Program-made: the position numbers and the translations under genes
In this document: positions 43,522 through 52,761 of the stretch, in pieces
Numbering within the stretch: position 1 is the first letter of the stretch
Layout: the number at the start of each line of letters is the position of its first letter
Notes under the pieces: generated by a model
Seen by the model: the letters and a program-made list of their open reading frames with translations, nothing else
Database searches by the model: none
What the model was told of the DNA's origin: nothing
NCBI RefSeq assembly: GCF_900607235.1
Contig: NZ_LR027850.1
Span: forward strand, 388,043-452,042
Reading direction: 5' to 3'
Length of the DNA: 64,000 nucleotides
Source of the DNA: Olivibacter jilunii
GTDB taxonomy: Bacteria; Bacteroidota; Bacteroidia; Sphingobacteriales; Sphingobacteriaceae

Positions 43522-43557
43522 AAGGCGGCCTAGGTAGAAACTTGGGCCGTCTTTTTT
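43522..43557 (+). terminator. Terminator of the TPP riboswitch
   Basis: Stem AAGGCGGCC / GGCCGTCTT (one G-T pair) with a 14-base loop and a following T-run. Placed 40 bases before the phosphatidyltransferase start. Confidence 0.88.
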
Positions 43558-43596
43558 AGTGCAAAAGGCTTGTATATGCATAAGGGAAGCTATTAT

Positions 43597-44163
43597 ATGG
43601 TTAACGGCATTACGTTTTATCGTTTAATAGCCGCTCCTTTTCTCCTGTTTCTTATTTTTTCTGAACAGCTTAACTGGTTCAAATGGTTACTAGCCTTCAG
43701 CTTTTTTACCGATGCCATCGACGGGTTTTTGGCTAGAAAGTACAAGGTTGTGAGTGTTATGGGCGCCAAGATGGACTCCATTGCGGACGATTTAACCATA
43801 TTGGTGGCCGTTATTGGGCTATTTGTCTATCACAAGGATTTCCTATACAGGGAGTATAGTTGGATACTCGTATTGCTTATTCTCTTTCTCATTCAAGTTG
43901 GCTCAGCGTTGATTCGTTACGGAAAATTTACCAGCTTTCATACCTACCTCGCTAAAGTGGCCGCCGTTGCCCAAGCACTTTTCTTAATACCGTCATTTTT
44001 TCTTACCACGCCTTCTTTACCCTTATTTTATATCGCGATCGCCTTGACGACTTTAGATCTACTCGAAGAAACCATCATGGTGTGGCTGTTGCCCAAGTGG
44101 AAAGCCGACGTCAAGGGGATAAAGGAAGCGCTGCGAGTGCGACGGAAGCAAAATCCAAGCTAG
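43597..44163 (+). CDS. CDP-alcohol phosphatidyltransferase family protein
   Basis: A 188-residue membrane enzyme from ATG 43597 (MVNGITFYRLIAAPF, the usual family opening); ATG 43576 adds a non-homologous tail. The CDP-AP motif D-G-x2-A-R-x8-G-x3-D-x3-D is complete in DGFLARKYKVVSVMGAKMDSIADD (~42-65; split here). About six TMs. It joins CDP-diacylglycerol or a similar lipid-CDP donor with an alcohol such as glycerol-3-phosphate or inositol. A TPP riboswitch and terminator precede it. Last four bases overlap the convergent kinase gene. Confidence 0.9.
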   Translation: MVNGITFYRLIAAPFLLFLIFSEQLNWFKWLLAFSFFTDAIDGFLARKYKVVSVMGAKMDSIADDLTILVAVIGLFVYHKDFLYREYSWILVLLILFLIQVGSALIRYGKFTSFHTYLAKVAAVAQALFLIPSFFLTTPSLPLFYIAIALTTLDLLEETIMVWLLPKWKADVKGIKEALRVRRKQNPS

Positions 44164-47100
44164 GCCTGTTGAATGGGTAGACTGAACCAAAACGTGGAAC
44201 CTTCGCCTGGTGAACTGACTGCGCCGATTTGACCCTGATGACGCTTAATGATGTCCGACGAAATGAACAGGCCTAAACCCAGTCCTGAAAATTGTGACGA
44301 CGATTCCTCTACGCGGAAAAAGCGGTCAAATACCAGATCGAGCTTTTCCTGTGGTATGCCGATGCCGTAATCTTTTACCGAAATCTTCACTTCGGACTCG
44401 TTCCGTTCTGTAAATAAGTCAACCTTGTCCGCTTTGGGCGAATACTTGATGGCATTGGTCAAAAAATTAATCAATACCTGCTCAATGCGGTTTTTATCGG
44501 CATATACATCGACATCTATATTGCCGTGTATTTGAATCGTATGGCCCCCCATATTTTTTACCTCGTACACACAATCTTGTATCAATTCATTGATGTTAAA
44601 CGTTGATTTCTGTAAGATAATCTTTCCTGCCTGAATCTTCGTTACGTCCAGCAGATTTTCGATTAAGAAAGTAATCTTGTCGACCTGCTGATTAGCTTTC
44701 GCTACAAATGTTTTAAGCATACCATTGGGCCCGCCTTTTTCCGCTAGTCGATCGATAAGCTGCAAGCTGGCTTTCATGCTTGTAATAGGCGTTTTTAATT
44801 CGTGGCTGGCAATGCTCATAAACTCATCCTTCTTGGTAGCTAATTCCCTGGTAGCTAACTCGGCTTCTTTTAATGTACTTACATCCATTAATGAGCTGAT
44901 TACTCGAAAAGGCATACCGGACTCATTATTCAGGATAAAACTTCTATCGAACACGTGGCAGTAAGAGCCATCCCCTTTGTGAAAACGATATTCGCCGCTC
45001 CATTGTTCGGCACCTTGGTTAATCGCTTTAAGCAAATCTTTTCGTACAGCTTTCACATCCTCGGGATGGATTTTGCTGAACCATTGATTGATTTCCTTTA
45101 AATTCTCTTCCGACTTATAGGCGAAGATGGAATAGAAATTATCGCTGTACCATACCGTATTATTAACAAGATCCCAATCGCGTATGCAGTCGTTGGTGGC
45201 ACGAGCTACCAACCGAAAACGTTCTTCGCTGAGGGCCAATTCCGCTGTTCTTTTCGCTACCTCGTCTTCCAAGCCACTATTCAGATTCTTTAACTGTTCG
45301 CGGGTAACAACCAGTTCATTATAGTTTTTGCGCAGTCTGTCTGTCGTCTCTCGTTGCAGGGTAATATCATTAAAAGTGAGCGCCAGGCCGTCTCTCATTT
45401 TAACCATACTTATCTCAAACCACTGTTCGCGGTTGTCGATCTGTAAATTACAGGCAATCTTACGAGCAGTTCCGGAAGAATAGGTGTCAAGTAGTTTTTT
45501 GGTGACCCGCTGGCCGAGGCGTTTGCTTAAATGCCCGAAAAAGGACGGATGTTCTTTATGAATAGCTAGTTTATCTAACAGATTGATTCCTGCTTCATTC
45601 TGGGTGAGCAAGGCAAATTGTTGATCGGGGCTTGAAGCGTCTTTATTGACCGCTAGCACAAATATGGCTTCTAAGCTGGCATCAAATACGGCTTTGATGA
45701 TGCTGTTCAGGTTTTCCAAAGCGGAAATATCAATGAAGCTTAATACAAGGCCATCAATCTCTTTGTCGCGCCGAACAAAAGGATAAATACGCATAAGGTA
45801 GATGCGGCTATCCTGTAATTGCACCTCTTTTTCGTAAAAGCCTTTGTCGCTTTGCGCTTTCTTAATATCTTCCAACAGGTTATCATTGGCAAGATTATTG
45901 GAAATATGGCCGATGGGCCGTCCGATGTCACCTTCTATTAAATTAATCAGGCGCATGGCTTGCGGGTTAAACTTCCGGATTTTTAAATCCTTGTCCAGAA
46001 ATACCTGACCGACCTCCGTGCTTTTGAAGTAATTGTCAAGGTCATCATTCAACTCGATGAGCTCCTTAATCTTCAGCTGGTGCTCCGTGTTTAATGTATG
46101 CAACTCCTCATTGAGCGACTGCAACTCTTCGTTGGAACTTTGTAACTCTTCGTTACTGGATAATAATTCTTCATTGGAGCTCTGGAGTTCTTCATTGGTT
46201 GTCTCCAATCCTTCTATCGCCAATTGCAAATTATTACGTGTTTCGCTCAATTGCTCTTCCAGCTCTTGAATGTAGCGCTTTTCATCCGGGGAATCGCTGC
46301 GCGGCGTAAACGTCGATAGGGGTTCATGTTCCCGCAGCGGGATGGTTGCATCAATAAAGACCAGCATGGATAAATGCTCGTGTGGAGGTGCCGCTGGGTG
46401 TATGTGAATATTTACATGATTGATCTGGTCATTCTTATGGAAGCTTAAGCCGGTTAACGATACTTTTATTCCTTCTTGTCTCGATTCACGTATGGCATTG
46501 CTCAATGGTAGTTTTACCTCCTCGGGAACCATACTGAGGATATTCAAATTCAGCTTTTTTTTGGGAAGGCTCAAATAATTGTGGTAGTTGCCGAGGGTTT
46601 CTTTGACCTCATTGTAGCCGTCTATATAGATAACGGTATAACCGAGTTCGTCCAACATGAGTTGTTGAAAATCACGACGAAGGCTTTCACTGACACTCAG
46701 TGATTCAGTGGCTTTCCTGGGAACATACGAAGTGCTGACGGTACCAAGTGCATTGCCATATTCACCCAAGTACTTTTTCAGTTGATGTGGTGATCTTTTG
46801 AAAATTTTCCATTTGCCCGATATTTGCTCAAACCCATTTTCAAGAGCCCCGGTGGTTTCACTGGGTCCTAAAAATAAGGCACCGCCCGGTTTCAGGGCAA
46901 AATGAAAGATCGACAATATTTTCTCTTGCAATACCTTGTTCATGTAGATCAGCATATTGCGACAACTGATCAGATCGTTCTTTATAAAAGCCGGATCTTT
47001 GATGACATTATGGTGAGCGAAAACAACTTGCTTTCGAATACGTGGTATAACGGTATAGTGATTATCCTCTAGCGTGAAATAGCGTTTCAATATCGAAGAG

Positions 47101-48209
47101 GGTACATCTTTTTCAATGGATAAGGGATATCGATTTCTGCTGGCAAGTCGAATGTTACTTTCATCGACATCGGTGGCAAAAATCTTTACCGGAAGCCGAG
47201 TTGCCGTCTGCTGAAGGTATTGATCCAGCGATATGGCCAATGAATAGGCTTCCTCGCCGGTACTACAGGCACAAACCCATATCTTAAAGGTCTCCCCGGT
47301 TGCTTTTTGCTTGACCAGCGATGGGTAAACTTGTTCTTCTAGGTAACGGAACGCTTCGGGGTCCCGAAAAAAACGCGTCACATTGATTAATAAATCATTT
47401 GCTAAACTATGCACCTCGTCCGCATTTCCTTCCAGGAATTCGATGTATTTTTGAACGCTTTTTATTTGCTGCAGCCGTATGCGCCGCGAAATACGGCGGA
47501 TAATCGTCGGCGTTTTATAATAATTGAAGTCGCGATCACTGTTTTCATGCACCAGCGCTAAAATACGATCCACCTGTTGATCGTTCAGCTCACCGCTCAG
47601 CGCTTCATCTTCCCCATTCATGAGCTGTATATAATCCAGCATCTGCTGAGGCATTTCCTTAGGAGACAATATCGCATCCGCATAGCCACTCATAATGGCC
47701 ATATTAGGCATGCCGTCAAATTTAGCTGTATTCGGCTCTTGTACGAGCACATAGCCTTTGTTCTTTTTTATAGCCTGAATACCTTTGGTACCATCACTTC
47801 CCGTACCGGAGAGGATGACGGCAATGGCCCTTTCCTGTTGGTCATTTGCCAGCGAGTCCAAAAAAATATCAATGGCGTTGTTGGGAACATTGTTGACCAC
47901 TTTTTCGGCTAAGCATAAGGTCCCATTATGAATGGTCATGCTCATCCGATTAGGGATGACATAAATAGCCGCTCGCTCCACCGCCATATTGTCTTTGGCT
48001 TCCAGCACTTTCATTTGGGTATGCTTGGAAACCAATTCCACTAAAAGACTCTTATAATCGGGCGATAAATGTTGTATAATGATAAAAGATAATTGTGAAA
48101 AATCCTGTACGGCATCGAAAAAGCTATTGATAGCTTCTAAGCCACCGGCAGAGGCTCCAATGGCTACTATATAATGGGCCGTTTCTCTTATATCCTTTTT
48201 TTCGGTCAT
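44160..48209 (-). CDS. CheB-CheR-PAS-histidine kinase fusion protein
   Basis: A 1349-residue hybrid from ATG 48209 (MTEKKDIRETAHYIVAIG). CheB methylesterase (~8-190): GASAGG, IIQHLSP and LSGTGSDGTKG hold the Ser-His-Asp triad. CheR methyltransferase (~205-475): NVTRFFRDPEAF, VWVCACSTGEEAYSLA, DVDESNIRLA and the SCRNMLIYM loop. A long coiled coil (~655-735) with a repeated SSNEEL heptad. PAS domains (~740-860, ~875-980, ~1010-1110), then HisKA (SIASHELKTPITSM) and a complete HATPase to the end. No receiver domain. Directly downstream (27 bases) of the bacteriophytochrome module, which suggests a kinase acting in trans. Confidence 0.93.
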   Translation of the reverse strand: MTEKKDIRETAHYIVAIGASAGGLEAINSFFDAVQDFSQLSFIIIQHLSPDYKSLLVELVSKHTQMKVLEAKDNMAVERAAIYVIPNRMSMTIHNGTLCLAEKVVNNVPNNAIDIFLDSLANDQQERAIAVILSGTGSDGTKGIQAIKKNKGYVLVQEPNTAKFDGMPNMAIMSGYADAILSPKEMPQQMLDYIQLMNGEDEALSGELNDQQVDRILALVHENSDRDFNYYKTPTIIRRISRRIRLQQIKSVQKYIEFLEGNADEVHSLANDLLINVTRFFRDPEAFRYLEEQVYPSLVKQKATGETFKIWVCACSTGEEAYSLAISLDQYLQQTATRLPVKIFATDVDESNIRLASRNRYPLSIEKDVPSSILKRYFTLEDNHYTVIPRIRKQVVFAHHNVIKDPAFIKNDLISCRNMLIYMNKVLQEKILSIFHFALKPGGALFLGPSETTGALENGFEQISGKWKIFKRSPHQLKKYLGEYGNALGTVSTSYVPRKATESLSVSESLRRDFQQLMLDELGYTVIYIDGYNEVKETLGNYHNYLSLPKKKLNLNILSMVPEEVKLPLSNAIRESRQEGIKVSLTGLSFHKNDQINHVNIHIHPAAPPHEHLSMLVFIDATIPLREHEPLSTFTPRSDSPDEKRYIQELEEQLSETRNNLQLAIEGLETTNEELQSSNEELLSSNEELQSSNEELQSLNEELHTLNTEHQLKIKELIELNDDLDNYFKSTEVGQVFLDKDLKIRKFNPQAMRLINLIEGDIGRPIGHISNNLANDNLLEDIKKAQSDKGFYEKEVQLQDSRIYLMRIYPFVRRDKEIDGLVLSFIDISALENLNSIIKAVFDASLEAIFVLAVNKDASSPDQQFALLTQNEAGINLLDKLAIHKEHPSFFGHLSKRLGQRVTKKLLDTYSSGTARKIACNLQIDNREQWFEISMVKMRDGLALTFNDITLQRETTDRLRKNYNELVVTREQLKNLNSGLEDEVAKRTAELALSEERFRLVARATNDCIRDWDLVNNTVWYSDNFYSIFAYKSEENLKEINQWFSKIHPEDVKAVRKDLLKAINQGAEQWSGEYRFHKGDGSYCHVFDRSFILNNESGMPFRVISSLMDVSTLKEAELATRELATKKDEFMSIASHELKTPITSMKASLQLIDRLAEKGGPNGMLKTFVAKANQQVDKITFLIENLLDVTKIQAGKIILQKSTFNINELIQDCVYEVKNMGGHTIQIHGNIDVDVYADKNRIEQVLINFLTNAIKYSPKADKVDLFTERNESEVKISVKDYGIGIPQEKLDLVFDRFFRVEESSSQFSGLGLGLFISSDIIKRHQGQIGAVSSPGEGSTFWFSLPIQQA

Positions 48210-48236
48210 AGAAAGATGATACTGCAATAATAATAA

Positions 48237-49739
48237 TTATTCCTGCGCATTTTTACTTAAATACTCAAATACGTAGAGTCGGATGGCGTGAGCTGCCTCT
48301 TTTTCTTCCTCTTTCCAAGGGATGGATGAGTTCTTCACCTCTTGTTTCCAAATCCGGAAGGAATTACGTGGATGATAAGTGCCGGCATCCTGCTCGAAAT
48401 TCACGGCTTCGTTTGGATTTCCTCCCCAGTCAATGGTATAAGGGTGTTCAGATCTAAAACACAACAGATAATTTCCCTTGTGTTTGTCTATTTCGATGGC
48501 CAATAAACCGCTGGCCATATTCGAGTACGCTTGCGCTTCTTCAAATTCATTTGTCATACTATTACTAACAAAAACCGGTTCTAATTGCTTTTCCTGTAAC
48601 CAAAAGACAAGGTTTTGTAATTGCTCTTCGGTTGGAACAGCGCCGGTGCTATAGTATTTATTGTCGTATATTAATACGGCCCCTTGCGCACTAAATAGTT
48701 TCAATAAATGATATTCGTTATCAAAAAGTGCTTTTTCAAGGGAAACTTCGCGGTATAGATTGCGAAGGATAGCATTTTTATGAGTTGAGATGGTGCTGTT
48801 GAAAGCAAAGGTCTCGGCATTTAACAGATTGGCAAGTTGTTTCGAAACAAAATCAGCCAGTAGCTCAAACTGACAGCAGGTTTCGAAATTCGGGTAGCGC
48901 GGTGTATTATGATGAAAGGAGATCAGCCCCCAAAGTGTATCATTTACGAGAAGCCGCACAGACATGCTGGCATCTACTTCCATATTATGCAGGTATTCCA
49001 AATGCACCGGTGCAACACTCCGTAGATGGCAATCAGACAAATCAACAAACGACATACTGAGTGGGTTGATAATCGGGTAAAGCTTTACCGGTTCATAATG
49101 GGAGGTCGGTATCAAGCGATAGGGGCTTTTTTTATAGAGTTCTCTTGCGCTCTTCGGAATATCGGAAGCCGGGAATTGTTGGCCTAAATAGCTCACCTTC
49201 CCGCTATGGTTTGCCTCCGCAACGACTTTTCCATTCCAATTTTCATCGAACTGATAAATCATCACGCGATCAAAACCTGAAAGTAGCTGGAATTGATGGG
49301 CCGTAGCTGATAAAAGTGTGGGCAGGTCATGCTTTTGTTCTAGCTCTGCAAAATTATACCGAAGCGCTTGATAAATTTCCAAAAAACTTTTTTCTTCGCT
49401 TGTGGGGCTTAATTCTACTAATAGATAAGGCCCTTTCATATGGATTAGCGCTAAAAATAAGCTGTCGGCCAAACGTAGACGAAACGGAATCTTTTGACTG
49501 CTGAAGTGGTTGCCGGTAAGCCTTTCAGTATGCAGCGGTTCGTCCAGCCAATCATTGATAGTGGTTCCGATAATGGCATCTAGGGGCTGATTGAATAGCG
49601 CTGCTATGTTTTCGCTTACTTGTACGATCTCCAAATGTTCCGGATCTAAAACTAAGAGATACCCATGAGGCTGAATTAAATTAACATTATGTAGGGGTAT
49701 TTTTCCGCAAAATTCAGCATCATAGTTTCTGATCGTCAT
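48237..49739 (-). CDS. Bacteriophytochrome photosensory module (PAS-GAF-PHY) without kinase
   Basis: A 500-residue protein with the three-domain sensory core. PAS_2 (~1-125) with Cys 11 ahead of LIQPHGYLLVLD, the spot of the biliverdin-binding Cys. GAF (~135-305) with FPASDIPKSARELYKKSPYRLI (DIP motif) and RSVAPVHLEYLHNMEVDASMSV (chromophore His). PHY (~320-500) with WGGNP and YHPRNSFRIW (PRxSF tongue). There is no histidine kinase or other output domain; the CheB-CheR-kinase gene 27 bases downstream is the likely partner. Confidence 0.92.
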   Translation of the reverse strand: MTIRNYDAEFCGKIPLHNVNLIQPHGYLLVLDPEHLEIVQVSENIAALFNQPLDAIIGTTINDWLDEPLHTERLTGNHFSSQKIPFRLRLADSLFLALIHMKGPYLLVELSPTSEEKSFLEIYQALRYNFAELEQKHDLPTLLSATAHQFQLLSGFDRVMIYQFDENWNGKVVAEANHSGKVSYLGQQFPASDIPKSARELYKKSPYRLIPTSHYEPVKLYPIINPLSMSFVDLSDCHLRSVAPVHLEYLHNMEVDASMSVRLLVNDTLWGLISFHHNTPRYPNFETCCQFELLADFVSKQLANLLNAETFAFNSTISTHKNAILRNLYREVSLEKALFDNEYHLLKLFSAQGAVLIYDNKYYSTGAVPTEEQLQNLVFWLQEKQLEPVFVSNSMTNEFEEAQAYSNMASGLLAIEIDKHKGNYLLCFRSEHPYTIDWGGNPNEAVNFEQDAGTYHPRNSFRIWKQEVKNSSIPWKEEEKEAAHAIRLYVFEYLSKNAQE

Positions 49740-50021
49740 GTTATCGTTCTCCTGTAATTTGTAGCGCTTTTTCGTAAAAGTACTATTTAATAAATTAATT
49801 GTTGTCTCTTCCGGTTTACAAAGTACCCTTAAGGGACTAAATCGGACTTAATCATCTTAATAAAACGAAGAAGCAAAACTTTTGTTTCATCCTGTTAGGA
49901 TATTTTTTTTCTTTAGACGAAACGATTTGATTGCCTATCTGCCGTTTCAATTTCGTGTAGACCGTGGTTGACGCCAAACAATAACCGGGACATTGGGTTA
50001 TCTTAAAAAAGAGCTGCGATT

Positions 50022-50276
50022 ATGGCATTGAAGGAACCGATCTTGAAGCTGCTGCGTAAAAAGTATGATCCATTATCTTTGGTGGAATTAACTTTTCAGC
50101 GTTACGATCTGATGTTTAAAACCGATGAAGAGGGGAGGCCTATTTTGCTTTTTATGGGCAAGAAGGATGCGAATGGGAATATACGGGGTGAACGATACGC
50201 TAGAAGACTTAAGTTTGACAAGGAAGGACGTCTCATTAAAGACCACTGGGATCAGAAAGGGAAAGCCACGCCTTGA
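50022..50276 (+). CDS. Small hypothetical protein
   Basis: An 84-residue basic protein (ILKLLRKKYDPLSLVELTF, then YARRLKFDKEGRLIKDHW). The repeated charged beta-turns (TDEEGRP, DANGN, DKEGR) suggest an all-beta fold. No family recognised; similar short proteins occur near CsbD genes. Terminator follows directly. Confidence 0.6.
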   Translation: MALKEPILKLLRKKYDPLSLVELTFQRYDLMFKTDEEGRPILLFMGKKDANGNIRGERYARRLKFDKEGRLIKDHWDQKGKATP

Positions 50277-50280
50277 GTGA

Positions 50281-50316
50281 AACAAGGGGCCTGGTTGCCC
50301 ATTTTAGCCCCTTGTT
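50281..50316. terminator. Rho-independent terminator between convergent genes
   Basis: Stem AACAAGGGGC / GCCCCTTGTT, perfect over ten bases with a 16-base loop. Serves both the small hypothetical gene and the CsbD paralogue. Confidence 0.85.
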
Positions 50317-50321
50317 GTTCG

Positions 50322-50537
50322 TTAAGCTCTTAATTTAAGATCGGAAATAAAGGAGAGGTGATTGAGATAGTCAACGATATCCTCTCTACTTTTTCCTGTT
50401 TTCTGCTCTAAACGATGAACCAGCTCGATCTCTTTACCTTCTTCATAGTATAGGTCATCTTCCGTGAGCTCACTCCATTTCGTTCTTATCTGATTTTTAA
50501 TCTGTCGCCATGATCTTTTTAATTTCCATTCACTCAT
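50322..50537 (-). CDS. CsbD family protein, second paralogue
   Basis: A 71-residue protein from ATG 50537 (MSEWKLKRSWRQIKNQI); ATG 50543 is an alternative two codons longer. Shares KWSELTEDDL, EGKEIELVHRLEQKTGKSRE and VDYLNHL with the CsbD protein at 27732, but has a longer C-terminal tail (ISDLKLRA). Stress-type regulation likely but not visible. Convergent with the small hypothetical gene. Confidence 0.88.
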   Translation of the reverse strand: MSEWKLKRSWRQIKNQIRTKWSELTEDDLYYEEGKEIELVHRLEQKTGKSREDIVDYLNHLSFISDLKLRA

Positions 50538-50745
50538 ATGCATTTCATGTTAGGTAAACGTATAGACGTAAATTTCACTTACTTTGTTTGCAAGCTAAGA
50601 ATTATTTATTTCTTTTTAGTGACGTATACTGTGATTATTTCAATAATTTACACAGGGAAGCGGTGTTTGCGTGGTATGAAACTGGTTGGTATACAGTTTT
50701 TTCACAATTGGGTCTCAATTTTTTCTTTTTAACTAACGAACTTAT

Positions 50746-50753
50746 TACTTTTG
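50746..50753 (+). promoter_or_regulatory. Bacteroidota -7 box (TACTTTTG)
   Basis: Perfect match to TAnnTTTG, 29 bases before the ATG at 50783. No clear TTTG at the -33 distance (T-rich instead). Confidence 0.45.
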
Positions 50754-50782
50754 TCTCAGTAGAATCAACCTAAATTAATCTC

Positions 50783-51238
50783 ATGACAAAAAATCCGCTG
50801 TTAGATGAGCAAACAATCGCCTTTCTGAAAGAGTTCGCTGAAAGTATTCGTGCCGAAATTGACGCCATACAATGTACCATTGATATCGTGCAGAAACGAA
50901 AGCAAATTTCTGTTTTTCATGAACCCAAAATGACGGATGCTGCAACAGAAGAGGCGGTTTCTTCCCCAGCGAAATGGAGGAGAGGTGTTCTGGTGCCTGT
51001 TGAAAAATTCGACCCTTTCGGTAAATTGGATAGAAAAATTGCCTATGCGCTCACACGTTTAGGAACGGGCGACCGCGATGCCATTTTAAACGAAATCCAT
51101 CAGGCGCAACCGGACCGGGATAAATACAAACTGGAGAACGCTTTGGCGGTGCGGATGAATTACCTCTTGAAGAACGGTTTTGTGGATGCGCAAAAAATCG
51201 GAAGAAAGTATCAATACCAATTGCTCAAGACGGACTGA
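50783..51238 (+). CDS. Hypothetical protein with coiled-coil start and winged-helix-like end
   Basis: A 151-residue protein. The first ~45 residues form a helix with regular hydrophobic spacing (FLKEFAESIRAEIDAIQCTI). The C-terminal half (YALTRLGTGDRDAILNEIHQA, then RMNYLLKNGFVDAQKIGRKYQYQL) looks like a winged helix. No known family assigned. Stand-alone, 200 bases before the sugar-acid operon; a regulatory link is only positional. Confidence 0.6.
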   Translation: MTKNPLLDEQTIAFLKEFAESIRAEIDAIQCTIDIVQKRKQISVFHEPKMTDAATEEAVSSPAKWRRGVLVPVEKFDPFGKLDRKIAYALTRLGTGDRDAILNEIHQAQPDRDKYKLENALAVRMNYLLKNGFVDAQKIGRKYQYQLLKTD

Positions 51239-51444
51239 AAGAAATAGCTGTATGCAAAAAGCTAATATGCTACAATAGCTTGCATACATACTACAATAGC
51301 ACTATTGTTCTCGCTGATAAATTTGTCAGTATAAATCTAATCTGTTTGACTAGTAGATAATCAATAGGTGTAAAACGGCAAAGAACCTTTTTACGCATAG
51401 CTTACTGATTATCAATCTAGCAGATTGGATTGATTCAATAGGCT

Positions 51445-52761
51445 ATGGAAAGAATTATTGCGAAATACTATATTGAAACTCCCTTTGATCCGGAAAAAGC
51501 GGCTTTGATCTTGGCGGGCGAACAATCGTCGGGTACCTTCGTGTCGGTTCCGGGTGAAACGGAAGATCTAAAGCGACGCTTTGCTGCGCGTGTGGAAAGC
51601 GTTCACCTGCTGGGATCGGTTTCACAGCCGGCCATTCCGAGCCCGAAGTTCACATCCGAACGGTATCAACGAGCTTATATCGAAATCTCCTGGTCGATAG
51701 AAAATTTTGGCTATAATTTACCGGTGCTTATTTCCACTTTGCAAGGGAATCTTTATGAGCTCAGTCAGTTCACGGGCTTAAAATTATTAGATATCCAATT
51801 TCCTACCGCCTATGTCGCTCATTTTGAGGGGCCTCGTTTTGGAGTGGCCGGTTCCCGAGCAAGTACAAAGGTGGACGGACGACCCTTGATCGGCACCATT
51901 ATTAAACCGAGTATTGGCATGAGCCCTTCGGATAGTGCTAAATTGGTGAAAACCTTGGTGGAGGCCGGTATTGACTTCATAAAAGATGACGAACTGCAAT
52001 CAGCAGCAGCTAACTCCAAGTTGGAAGATCGGGTTGACGCCATTATGCGTGTCATCAATACGCATGCGGACAAAACCGGGAAAAAGGTCATGTATGCTTT
52101 TAACATTAGCGATGAATTGGATAGCATGTTGTCTCGTTATGACTATATCGTTAGGGCAGGCGGGACCTGCGCCATGCTCAGTATCAATAGTATTGGCCTT
52201 GCCGGCGTAAAAAAAATATGTGATCAGGGTGCATTGGTTATCCACGGTCATCGGAATGGTTGGGGTATGCTGAATAGGCACCCCCTGCTGGGTATTGAAT
52301 TTACGGCCTACCAAAAACTTTGGCGCTTGGCAGGCGTAGATCAGCTACATGTAAATGGAATTCAGAATAAATTCTGGGAATCGGATGACTCGGTGGTACA
52401 GTCCATCGAAGCTTGCTTAACGCCTTTATTTTCTCGTGAAACATTATTGCCCGTGGTATCTTCCGGTCAGTGGGGAGGGCAAGCCTTTGAAACCTACAGG
52501 CGTACGAAAACCATTGATTTATTGTACATGGCAGGAGGCGGGATTATGGCGCATCCCAAAGGTCCCGGTGGGGGTGTGGTGGCCTTGCAACAGGCTTGGG
52601 AGGGCGCGGTTAAAGGACTTTCCATGGAAGAGGCCGTTCGACTATATCCTGAATTTGCCCAATCGGTTCAAAAATTTGGTCAGCAATGGACATGGATGCA
52701 ATGCAGGCCCCTTTCTTCGCCTATTATGGTGATGATTTTACCGGATCTACCGACGCCTTAG
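51445..52761 (+). CDS. RuBisCO-like protein, candidate 3-oxo-isoapionate-4-phosphate transcarboxylase/hydrolase (OiaX-type)
   Basis: A 438-residue RuBisCO-like protein with N-terminal alpha/beta domain (~1-140) and TIM barrel (~150-420). GTIIKPSIG has the Lys that starts the reaction (Lys 154); GIDFIKDDE has Lys 180 and the Asp/Glu metal ligands (181-183) in RuBisCO order. HGHRNGWG, NGIQNKFWE and AGGGIMAHPKGPGGG are the later phosphate/loop-6 sites. The second Lys of the IKPK motif is Ser here, so it is not a true RuBisCO. OiaX of apionate catabolism is the closest known role, since a DUF1537 kinase overlaps its 3' end. A C-terminal tail after KFG runs into the kinase frame. Confidence 0.85.
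   Translation: MERIIAKYYIETPFDPEKAALILAGEQSSGTFVSVPGETEDLKRRFAARVESVHLLGSVSQPAIPSPKFTSERYQRAYIEISWSIENFGYNLPVLISTLQGNLYELSQFTGLKLLDIQFPTAYVAHFEGPRFGVAGSRASTKVDGRPLIGTIIKPSIGMSPSDSAKLVKTLVEAGIDFIKDDELQSAAANSKLEDRVDAIMRVINTHADKTGKKVMYAFNISDELDSMLSRYDYIVRAGGTCAMLSINSIGLAGVKKICDQGALVIHGHRNGWGMLNRHPLLGIEFTAYQKLWRLAGVDQLHVNGIQNKFWESDDSVVQSIEACLTPLFSRETLLPVVSSGQWGGQAFETYRRTKTIDLLYMAGGGIMAHPKGPGGGVVALQQAWEGAVKGLSMEEAVRLYPEFAQSVQKFGQQWTWMQCRPLSSPIMVMILPDLPTP

Noticed and set aside
46030-46260. Tandem repeat or CRISPR-like pattern
   Set aside because: The ~21-base periodicity encodes the SSNEEL heptads of the coiled coil in the CheB-CheR-kinase.
51445-52761. Genuine carbon-fixing RuBisCO or MtnW enolase
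   Set aside because: Second Lys of the IKPK motif is Ser, no phosphoribulokinase or methionine-salvage gene adjoins, and a DUF1537 kinase overlaps the gene.
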